This document shows, piece after piece, positions 42,154 to 48,764 of a DNA stretch of 64,000 bases (positions are counted from its first letter, which is position 1; each line of letters opens with the position of its first letter). The stretch is from assembly GCA_027487145.1 (NCBI GenBank), contig JAIYEC010000070.1:11612-75611 (forward strand), written 5' to 3'. The notes beneath the pieces are model-generated. The model saw nothing but the letters and a program-made list of their open reading frames with translations. It had not been told where the DNA came from and did not search any database. The translations under genes and the position numbers were made by a program. The DNA comes from a bacterium. GTDB taxonomy: Bacteria; Patescibacteriota; Minisyncoccia; Phycocordibacterales; UBA918.

Positions 42154-43341
42154 TTAATTCTTTGGTGTCAGAAATCTGAAACTTACTCCAGCGGCTTTAT
42201 AAACATGATCTAGACCTTCTGGTGTAAAGTCGCCTCCAAACAATCTCATTGAACCATCATTATCCATACACACTTGCATAAACATAAAATTGTCTTCAAT
42301 TTTATACATAAAATGCCAAGTACCGACAAGTTTATTCCTATGTTCTTTTAAGAACACTAATATTTGCGACTGAGTGAAACAGAGATTGTTTAAATCTTTA
42401 TCTATAGATTTAAACATCTTGTATATCGTTGAATCATTAATAAGATAATGTACTTGTGCTTCAGCAATGTTTGTGTTTTTTGAAACAAAGTCTGATTTAT
42501 TTATATCTTCTTCTTCAAAAAAGATAATTTTAAAACTTTCTTTTGAGTTTGCAATATTTATTTTTCCGTCTGTAGGTGGTATTTGAAAAACAGTATCTGT
42601 TTTTATAAGTACATTATTGGGTATATTTTTGATGTCATTGTCTTTTTCCCAAATGATTTTTGATTCAGTAGAAATATCAGAACTATTAAGTTCTTTAATT
42701 TTATACTCTTCATCTTCTTGTTTGCCATAACTTTTTTGAACCTCCTTTGAAATTTTTTCAAAATCAACATCTTCCTCAATATCTGGTAGATATCCGAAAT
42801 CGTATTCAATTTTTTCATCTGAACAATCCTGGGAGCCTGTGCCTGCAAGATAATCTTCTTTTGAAATTTCTTTAGAGCCGAATAGCTTCTCAAATTTCTC
42901 TCGGATAAGAATACCTCCTGTTGGATCTGATTTTCCTATCGACTCTATTTTGGCAATATACTTTTCATAGCTTGGATAACCATTAAATAGCCAAAAACCA
43001 AGTTCTTGAATATTTTGAACCATGTCTGGTGCATTCTGATTAGCTAAATCAATATATAAGTAATATGCAGCCTTAATGTATTTTTTAGGGTATGGCAATA
43101 ATGACATTGGTACTAATGTCATTAATGGATGTAGGGGTAGATGCTCGTTAAATAATTTCAACTGGAATGAATTAAAATCTTTAAACACCTTCTCTGCGAG
43201 GGCATAGTTTGGTTCTTTATATTCTGGGACTGATTCTTTAATCAGATTATAAGCTTTTATTAAATCTGAATTATCATACTGATTCACTACCTCCCTATGT
43301 GAAATTTTATTTTTAAATAAGCCAAACATATTTTTTATCAT
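42154..43341 (-). CDS. Hypothetical A/T-rich protein (395 aa)
   Basis: No family recognised. The first 165 residues are helical (KAYNLIKESVPEYKEPNYALAEKVF...), the middle is acidic and low-complexity (DIEEDVDFEKISKEVQKSYGKQEDEE), and the last part resembles a small beta domain (LVGTWHFMYKIEDNFMFMQVCMDNDGSMRLFGGDF). The codon use is much richer in A/T than the host genes. TACAAT lies 5 bases before the ATG, implying a leaderless transcript. Head of a three-gene unit ending with the HEPN-like gene. Confidence 0.6.
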   Translation of the reverse strand: MIKNMFGLFKNKISHREVVNQYDNSDLIKAYNLIKESVPEYKEPNYALAEKVFKDFNSFQLKLFNEHLPLHPLMTLVPMSLLPYPKKYIKAAYYLYIDLANQNAPDMVQNIQELGFWLFNGYPSYEKYIAKIESIGKSDPTGGILIREKFEKLFGSKEISKEDYLAGTGSQDCSDEKIEYDFGYLPDIEEDVDFEKISKEVQKSYGKQEDEEYKIKELNSSDISTESKIIWEKDNDIKNIPNNVLIKTDTVFQIPPTDGKINIANSKESFKIIFFEEEDINKSDFVSKNTNIAEAQVHYLINDSTIYKMFKSIDKDLNNLCFTQSQILVFLKEHRNKLVGTWHFMYKIEDNFMFMQVCMDNDGSMRLFGGDFTPEGLDHVYKAAGVSFRFLTPKN

Positions 43342-43420
43342 AGTCTATTGTAGCCAACAATATCACAAATCGTAATATCTGCCTTAAACTAGGCGTTGCC
43401 TTTACCAGGCTACTTCTAGA

Positions 43421-44773
43421 CTATCTTAAACTTACCTTTCTATCAGTCAGAACAATATGACTCTTTAAACACCTTATAAATTCACGCTTTTCCTCAACGC
43501 TTCCCTCTTGGAGAATAAACTTGGCATAGTTTCGAATATCTATATCCTTTACTACCGCTGAGTTCTTGTTTCCAAGTAACATATGCTCAAACTTCTTCAC
43601 TCGCTTTAATTCTTCGGTAATCTTTTCTCTAAGAGGAACAATCTGCATATCTAAATCATCGACTAAGCTTTGCAGTTGTGGTATCAAGTCGTCTTCGTTA
43701 ATGAGAGCATTGGGACAGAAGTGGTCTTTGATACGTGTACATTTGTAATAGACGTAGCGGTGGGTATTGCCGTTTTTTTGGTGTTTAAATTTCTCATCAG
43801 CGGTAATACCCGAGCCACAAAGTCCACATGTCATGATTTTGGTAAAAGCGAACTCTTTTTGAGCGTACTTTGGTTCTAGAACCTGACTCTTAATCTTTTC
43901 TTGCACTAAATCAAATAATTCTTTCGTGATAATTGGTTGATGTGAGCCGTTGTACCAAACACCTGAACCTTTTGGAAATTCAAAACGACCGTAATAAAAA
44001 TGGGCTTCTAGAATGCGGTAGATGTTACCAAGACTGAGATGCATATTATTTTCAGTCCTGAAGTTCACTTCTTCTTTTAACCACTAATGTAGCTTTCGAC
44101 CACTCCAACCATCATACGCAACCTTCTCAAACATCTGTTTAATGATTGGTGCTCGTTCTGGGTCGATTACTGATTCACACTTCTGATCCATTCGTTTGAA
44201 CTTGGTGTAGCCAGTCAGTGGTCGGCACGGCCACAATCCCATCTCCACTCTTGCCCGCAGTCCTCGCTTCACGTTTTGACTCTTATTATCGTTTTCAAGT
44301 TTGGCTTGCGAACACAGAATCATGAGTAGGAACTTTTCGTTCGGAGAATTAGAGAACGTCTGTCCATACGTTTGAATATGAACTAACTTCTTCTGGTCCA
44401 TCAGGTCTACTAGCGAACCGAGGTCACCCGCATTACGACTTAGTCGGTCTGGTGCCCAGGCCATAATTCCATCGTATGTACCGTTTCTAATCTCTTCTAG
44501 CAATTCTTTAAAGACAGGTCGCTGTCCTGAATCTTTAGCGGAATGAGCTTCACGTTTAATGGTGACTATGTTTAGATTTTGCCGTTCAGCAATCGCCATC
44601 ATTTCTTTGACCTGTGAATCAATCGATAGTGCTTGCATTTCATCAGACTCAGTACTCTTTCTGGCGTATAAGCAGTAGCGAATTCTCGCTCCACTAATTG
44701 ATACACCGTCTTGTACTCTGCCCACAACATTAGTTTCCATCCTTAATTGATGACAGAACGAAAAAACCTGCAT
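43421..44773 (-). pseudogene. Large serine recombinase interrupted by an in-frame TAG
   Basis: The N-terminal resolvase part (44084-44773) has RYCLYARKSTESDEMQALSID with the catalytic Ser and Arg, and APDRLSRNAGDL. The frame stops with TAG at 44084-44086 after GWSGRKLH, then continues in the same frame through WLKEEVNFRTENN into the recombinase and zinc-ribbon domains (CGLCGSGI, CPNAL) and a C-terminal coiled coil to 43421. The TAG is a single substitution away from CAG or AAG, where homologues have a coding residue. Probably a nonsense mutation, not readthrough. The exact start is uncertain (44773 or 44740). Confidence 0.8.
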
Positions 44774-44889
44774 AGCTATGCAAGCTAGCGGAAACGTTAC
44801 CTATTCGCTCGGTAAAAGGCTACTACTTTCAAAATAACTAATATTTATAGGCCTATAATGCTGTGCACGACGTGTGAATAGTCTTTACT

Positions 44890-44918
44890 TTCGCCTTTTA
44901 TCGTGTTAACATTATTGT
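44890..44918 (+). promoter_or_regulatory. Weak promoter for the candidate RNA
   Basis: TTTACT, a spacer of about 17 bases, then TAACAT, just upstream of the candidate structured RNA on the plus strand. Both boxes match the consensus at four of six positions. Confidence 0.3.
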
Positions 44919-45016
44919 GGCTGGTTGCTCAGCAATGAGCTAGTCCACCTCTCGACGATGTGGATATCCGCGAGGAAACTGGCTTCAAAAACACCTCTCT
45001 TCGGAGGGGTCTTTTT
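44917..45016 (+). ncRNA. Candidate structured small RNA with terminator
   Basis: About 100 bases on the plus strand between the recombinase and DUF3800 genes, with no reading frame. It can fold into a GCTCA-GCAA-TGAGC hairpin, a second domain closed by AGCTAGT/ACTGGCT with inner stem CCTCTCG/CGCGAGG, and a terminator (ACCTC-TCTTCG-GAGGGGT then CTTTTT). I recognise no known RNA family. It could be an antitoxin-type or element-borne regulatory RNA. Confidence 0.4.
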
Positions 45017-45018
45017 GT

Positions 45019-45918
45019 TTATTGGATGGGACAATTTTGGTGAAAATTCCAATTTACCTTATTTACGTCAGGAACACAGGTCAGACCACATCCACGGACA
45101 TTTCCCTGAGCATTGGCATGAAAGTTACATCTGATTTTCTCAAAATAGTCGTAAGTCTCCATTTGCTTCTTACCATCAGCAGATACCCTGTCACCACACC
45201 ATTCCCTTCCATACACGGTAAACTGTCTATGAATGTTGTAGGCACAAATATCCGCTATCTGGAGAAAATTTTCGTCGCATGACTTCTTAAAATCCACATC
45301 CACTATATTTTCATAGCTCTCAGAAAATTTAGTCTCCATACCAAGATTGTTGGTAAAGATACCCCGAATCTTGTTGTGGGCACCTTTTTCAAGAGAGAGT
45401 GAAGACTCAAACTGATCAAATGTGACCACGTTGATGTTGCCAGCATAATTTATCCGTTCCAACATTATCTGTGTCGTCTTCAAAAAAGGATTTCCATCTC
45501 CGGTTGCTCGCTTCGCATCGCCGTAATACCTCTTGTCAAAAACAACACCAATTACCTTCATCTTGTCAGCATTCTGAGCAATAAGATCATGCAGATCGTC
45601 ACCAAACTTATTAAGTTGCTCAACGGTAATACCGTAGGGGTCTAAGTAGTGTTTCTTCCTTTTGTCTGGTATACGCAACCAAGTCGACTTTATTTCCACA
45701 TCCGCAGTACCGAAGCAAGCAATCTTTAACGTCCTAACTGCCGCGTCAATAATCCCAATATCTGATTGTTTTATACGCACACCACAAAGTACGAAATAGT
45801 TTTCCCGCCAAAACTGCTCATTACCTTCAAATGCTGGTGGATTGTCTTTAAAATCCCTTGAGTATGGGGCATTGTAGTCTTTCATTCCACTATCATCTAC
45901 GAAGACTTTATAAAGCAT
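45019..45918 (-). CDS. DUF3800-domain protein
   Basis: 299 residues. The N-terminal YKVFVDDSG (metal-binding Asp in an RNase-H-like fold) and the later LQIADICAYNIHRQF are the two hallmark segments of DUF3800. Related proteins are common on mobile elements and next to phage-defence genes; a nuclease role is suspected but unproven. TAAAAT lies six bases before the ATG (leaderless). Cargo of the putative element. Confidence 0.8.
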   Translation of the reverse strand: MLYKVFVDDSGMKDYNAPYSRDFKDNPPAFEGNEQFWRENYFVLCGVRIKQSDIGIIDAAVRTLKIACFGTADVEIKSTWLRIPDKRKKHYLDPYGITVEQLNKFGDDLHDLIAQNADKMKVIGVVFDKRYYGDAKRATGDGNPFLKTTQIMLERINYAGNINVVTFDQFESSLSLEKGAHNKIRGIFTNNLGMETKFSESYENIVDVDFKKSCDENFLQIADICAYNIHRQFTVYGREWCGDRVSADGKKQMETYDYFEKIRCNFHANAQGNVRGCGLTCVPDVNKVNWNFHQNCPIQ

Positions 45919-46231
45919 TGGACTATTTTATCAGTTTGTGGTCTTAAGTAAAACAAACCCCTTCAGCCAACCAATCCAGGTACATCTCTTCAAATTGGTT
46001 CGACTGAGGGCATTACTGTACATTTTAGAGCTAGCCTGAGAGTGACATAAACCTTGTACGAGGTGAATATTATTAAAAGAGTGACAGTTCCTTGTCACTA
46101 TGTGACACACGTGAATAAGTGTCACTTTTGTCACTTTTTGCCTATGCACGAGAAGGGTTCTTTTGAATAAAAATCACTAGCTAGAAAAGCCTTACAGGGT
46201 AACGAACCAAACAAGTCGTATCTGCTGAAGG
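45919..46231. other. Gene-free junction with repeat fragments
   Basis: No gene is supported. 45940-46010 resembles 48452-48521 (shared pieces include CAACCA.TC, CTCTTC.AATTGGTTC). The right copy of the 13-base repeat lies at 46023-46035, and a GTGACA/TGTCAC-rich palindromic stretch at about 46079-46135. Confidence 0.5.
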
Positions 46232-46432
46232 CGCCCTGGAGCAAAGTCCCCCTTGGGGGACTTTTGCGTAAGGGCGGCCAAGCGAGTGAACTGCTTCACT
46301 GCGTCCGGGAATCGAAAGCCGCAGTCATGTTGCGGAGCAACAGACGAGGCGGGGTCGAGAGTACTTAGTAAAATCAGAGCGAAGCGAATAATTCTACTTA
46401 GTAACTCGTGACCGATTCCTCCCGGTAGCCGC
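46232..46432 (+). repeat. tRNA-tail repeat, His type
   Basis: Hairpin AAAGTCCCCC/GGGGGACTTT inside CGCCCT/AGGGCG arms, then CCGGGAATCGAA (inverted T-arm, 46305-46316), then the shared core (AGTACTTAGTA, GAGCGAAGCGAA, CTTAGTAACTCGTGACC), then TCCCGGTAGCCGC (46420-46432), a direct copy of the tRNA-His 3' end. 94 bases of its left part are repeated at 48531-48625. Confidence 0.75.
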
Positions 46433-46456
46433 ACTAACGAAAATTTATTTAAAGGG

Positions 46457-46480
46457 TCCCTATATATGTAGGGATTTTTT
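46457..46480 (+). terminator. Rho-independent terminator
   Basis: TCCCTA-TATATG-TAGGGA then T6, 25 bases after the copied tRNA-His 3' end. It may be the original tRNA-His terminator, displaced by the insertion. Confidence 0.7.
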
Positions 46481-46507
46481 AGTTCCAGTCTGATATACTT
46501 TTTTTGT

Positions 46508-46675
46508 ATGAGTATATATTTAAAGATGCTTCTTTTGATAGCATCCATATATATTTTTATAGGGATAGTATTCGCAACAAAATGGGCAATTACTTATGAC
46601 CCTGCAGTAAACTCATTTCCTAATAATCCAGTCTCATTTCTTTTTAATATAATATTTTGGTTTAATGAATTTTAA
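46508..46675 (+). CDS. Small membrane protein (55 aa)
   Basis: ATG 46508 to TAA 46673-46675. One strong hydrophobic segment (MLLLIASIYIFIGIVFATKW, residues 7-26) and a weaker C-terminal one (VSFLFNIIFWF). A/T-rich. No ribosome site; GATATACT lies just upstream, compatible with a leaderless start. No family known. Confidence 0.4.
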   Translation: MSIYLKMLLLIASIYIFIGIVFATKWAITYDPAVNSFPNNPVSFLFNIIFWFNEF

Positions 46676-46828
46676 TTTCATCAAAGCTGGGAATATGTAT
46701 ACTCACATCACCTAACCTCTCAAACACAGTTCTAACATCCTTTACGACGTCGCCCATTTTAAGGAGCTTTATTTAACAACATATTTTAAAGGTATTTTTT
46801 AGTACCTACTGTCCCTAGTAGAACCTGC

Positions 46829-46834
46829 TATAAT
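46829..46834 (+). promoter_or_regulatory. Extended -10, leaderless start
   Basis: TGCTATAAT ends exactly six bases before ATG 46841, so transcription and translation should start at the same base. Confidence 0.65.
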
Positions 46835-46840
46835 TTTACT

Positions 46841-47182
46841 ATGCTGATAGTAACATTCTCACATATAGTTAATGCACTCGTAGCGGGAGGTATAGGTATA
46901 TTACTCCTCCTGAATCTTCCTAGTATGACGGCAGTGTATGGAGAAGCAACTCCTGCCCGATCTATCCTGACCAGTGTCTATCTTGCAATTGCAGCAGGAA
47001 GTTTATTTGCACTTATCTTTCCCTTACACAGTATCGCAATCGCAAAAGTGCTTTTTCCATTACAGATACTATATAAATTTTCAACCATACTAACCGTGGG
47101 GACAATTACCCATCCCGTTGTATTAAGTAATCTATTTATTAGCGTATTACACGCCGTCTCTTTATTTATGATTTTTAAGTAG
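46841..47182 (+). CDS. Four-helix membrane protein, unknown function
   Basis: 113 residues, hydrophobic throughout: VNALVAGGIGILLLLNL, ILTSVYLAIAAGSLFALIF, VLFPLQILYKFSTILTVGTI and VVLSNLFISVLHAVSLFMIF. No catalytic residues stand out and I know no family. The perfect -10 at 46829 shows its own promoter. It is convergent with the membrane gene at 47193 and may be functionally linked to that ArsR-controlled unit. Confidence 0.6.
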   Translation: MLIVTFSHIVNALVAGGIGILLLLNLPSMTAVYGEATPARSILTSVYLAIAAGSLFALIFPLHSIAIAKVLFPLQILYKFSTILTVGTITHPVVLSNLFISVLHAVSLFMIFK

Positions 47183-47192
47183 AGCTTCGTTT

Positions 47193-47615
47193 CTACTTTA
47201 AGACACCTTTTATTCTTAAATTTCTTGCATACCAAAGCAATCCGGCCGCCACCGCCACTACAAACGTAAGGATGATAACTTGTGGTGCACCAAGAGCGGC
47301 GAACACTCCTTCGGTTATATCACCTATATAAAGAATAATGTACGCTATGAGTGAAATTGCGAAAACTGATATAGCAACGCGGGATTTTAAAGCTAACAAC
47401 ACACTCCCAATAATTCCTCCAAAGACACCAACAGCAAATGCAATGGTCATCCATACAGGGTAATTCAACATTACCATTGCCTGTTCGGCAGTTAGGCCTT
47501 GAGTCATTAGCGACGTTTCTGTTGCGTTTAGTGAAGCAAGAAACTGTACCACTCCAAAGATATTCCACGCCAACCCCAATCCAACGACTGACCAAAATAC
47601 TGTTTTTGATTGCAT
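47193..47615 (-). CDS. Four-helix membrane protein of the ArsR operon
   Basis: 140 residues with four hydrophobic helices (VVGLGLAWNIFGVVQFL, VWMTIAFAVGVFGGIIGSVLLAL, VAISVFAISLIAYIILYIG, VIILTFVVAVAAGLLWYA). It resembles proteins often labelled sugar-transporter-like or hypothetical next to ArsR/SRPBCC pairs (recall only). It starts 1 base after the SRPBCC stop, so it is the third gene of an arsR operon. Confidence 0.65.
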   Translation of the reverse strand: MQSKTVFWSVVGLGLAWNIFGVVQFLASLNATETSLMTQGLTAEQAMVMLNYPVWMTIAFAVGVFGGIIGSVLLALKSRVAISVFAISLIAYIILYIGDITEGVFAALGAPQVIILTFVVAVAAGLLWYARNLRIKGVLK

Positions 47616-47616
47616 A

Positions 47617-48042
47617 TTATTTATTAATTAATTGTGTAAGCTTAGCAAATGCTGATTCCCACCCCATTGCATGCATTTCTCGCAAAAACGGCTGATTGAG
47701 ATTCTCTTGTATCAAAGTTAATTCTGATCCAGCTTCAATCAGTCTTATAGTGACGATAATCCGAGACGAGTCCATTGGCAAATCATGAATACGCCAGGTA
47801 AATACCAACGTATGTTCTGGTTCGACTTTCTCAAATACACCGGTTGTTGTATGTATCACTCCACTTGGCTCTATAACATCAATATCATATTCAGCCCCTT
47901 CAACGACTTCGTACTTCTTTAGATGTGCCTCACTCTCTCCTGGTCCAAACCATTTGATAAATTGAGTCGGGTCGGTCCACGCTTGCCACACTTCGCTTGG
48001 TGAGGCACTGAATGTTTTTATAATTGTAATAGTGTTTTCCAT
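47617..48042 (-). CDS. SRPBCC / AHSA1-type lipid-binding-fold protein
   Basis: 141 residues of the START-like fold. The AHSA1 pattern is clear: SASPSEVWQAWTDPTQFIKWFGP at the start, GVFEKVEPEHTLVFTWRI in the middle and GWESAFAKLTQLI at the end. In many bacteria such a gene follows an ArsR regulator; substrate unknown. Second gene of the operon, 9 bases after arsR. Confidence 0.85.
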   Translation of the reverse strand: MENTITIIKTFSASPSEVWQAWTDPTQFIKWFGPGESEAHLKKYEVVEGAEYDIDVIEPSGVIHTTTGVFEKVEPEHTLVFTWRIHDLPMDSSRIIVTIRLIEAGSELTLIQENLNQPFLREMHAMGWESAFAKLTQLINK

Positions 48043-48051
48043 GATAAAAAT

Positions 48052-48372
48052 TTATTTTTTACTAAGTAGTTTATCCAGCGCATCAAAATTAGTATTCCAA
48101 AACTTGGTGTATTTTTGCACCCACGCCTGAAGTACTTTGAGTGAATGCGGTTCAAGACTCACAATTACGTTGCGACTTTCTTTTCTCCGTTTAATTAACT
48201 TTGCCTCCTCGAGTACCCGCAAATGTTTAGATAGTGCTGGAGCAGACATCTGATAGTACGGTGACAGTACCTCAACTGAAAGCGGACCACTACTTACTCG
48301 CTCTATAATCGAACGACGAGTTGGATCAGCTAGGGCTTTAAAAATTGCATCCATTGATGATTGATTAACCAT
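48052..48372 (-). CDS. ArsR-family transcriptional regulator
   Basis: 106 residues from ATG 48372: winged-helix with FKALADPTRRSIIERVSSGPLSVEVLSPYYQMSAPALSKHLRVLEEAKLI, the standard ArsR DNA-binding region. The metal-site cysteines of classical ArsR are absent, so it belongs to the SRPBCC-linked group. The 12 extra codons of the longer frame (to 48408, TTG start) overlap the operator, so I prefer the shorter start, which is leaderless (-10 TACATT seven bases upstream). It probably represses its own operon. Confidence 0.85.
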   Translation of the reverse strand: MVNQSSMDAIFKALADPTRRSIIERVSSGPLSVEVLSPYYQMSAPALSKHLRVLEEAKLIKRRKESRNVIVSLEPHSLKVLQAWVQKYTKFWNTNFDALDKLLSKK

Positions 48373-48379
48373 ACGGTTA

Positions 48380-48417
48380 AATGTATCATGTAGATACTTA
48401 ACCGTCAAGTTAAGTAT
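48380..48417 (-). promoter_or_regulatory. arsR promoter with overlapping operator
   Basis: Minus strand TTGACG (-35, 48403-48408), 17-base spacer, TACATT (-10, 48380-48385). A perfect inverted repeat ATACTTAAC-N6-GTTAAGTAT (48394-48417) brackets the -35, as expected for ArsR autorepression. Confidence 0.65.
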
Positions 48418-48530
48418 GCTGATGTGACATATCCCTCCTATGTGAACATCTCAAGCAAAACAAAACCCTTGCTTCACTCAACCATTCAAGACACAGCTCT
48501 TCCAATTGGTTCCACCCGAGGGTTGGCAGC

Positions 48531-48625
48531 CGCCCTGGAGCAAAGTCCCCCTTTCGGGGGACTTTTGCGTAAGGGCGCCTAGGGAAGCAGACTGTTTTGC
48601 TTCCGTCCGAGAATCGAAAGCCGGA
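48531..48625 (+). repeat. Second copy of the hairpin repeat
   Basis: CGCCCTGGAGC, AAAGTCCCCC...GGGGGACTTT, TGCGTAAGGGCG, a second short hairpin GGAAGCAGAC...GCTTCC, then GAGAATCGAAAGCCGGAG: the same order as 46232-46325, about three quarters identical, with no tRNA gene nearby. The unit continues as a hairpin-poor stretch GAGCGATATTTATGAGCGAG. Confidence 0.65.
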
Positions 48626-48707
48626 GCGATATTTATGAGCGAGCAGGTGAGAAATGGGATGGGACCCGTTTCCCAAACTTTTTTCACTCTACGACCTCGC
48701 GTAAACG

Positions 48708-48739
48708 AAAAAACACCAGGCTATTTGTCCGGTGTTTTT
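48708..48739. terminator. Bidirectional terminator
   Basis: AAAAACACC/GGTGTTTTT stem with AGGCTATTTGTCC loop, 26 bases from the stop of the GLUG gene on the minus strand. Confidence 0.8.
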
Positions 48740-48764
48740 ACATTTCTTTATATAAGTATAGTGA

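Larger units (their letters stand above)
40837..46035. mobile_element. Putative serine-recombinase element beside tRNA-His
   Basis: A 13-base direct repeat TTTTAGAGCTAGC occurs at 40837-40849 (two bases after tRNA-His) and at 46023-46035, enclosing five minus-strand genes, a serine recombinase with an in-frame TAG, and a candidate RNA. Several cargo genes are clearly A/T-rich compared with the flanks. A second possible boundary pair is the tRNA 3' end TCCCGGTAGCCGC at 40821-40833 and 46420-46432. The element reads as a decayed or recently disabled integrative element. Confidence 0.55.

Noticed and set aside
43421..44773. Recoding of TAG as an amino acid in this genome
   Set aside because: TAG ends other genes normally (for example 30194 and 35273), and only this recombinase has an internal TAG.
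46079..46135. CRISPR-like repeats (GTGACA and TGTCAC motifs)
   Set aside because: Only short, irregular palindromic pieces; no repeat of 20 bases or more with regular spacing.
46192..46548. Minus-strand frame of 118 codons over the repeat
   Set aside because: It lies on the repeat and the copied tRNA end; similar frames at 48410-48687 are the same repeat read in frame, with no coding support.
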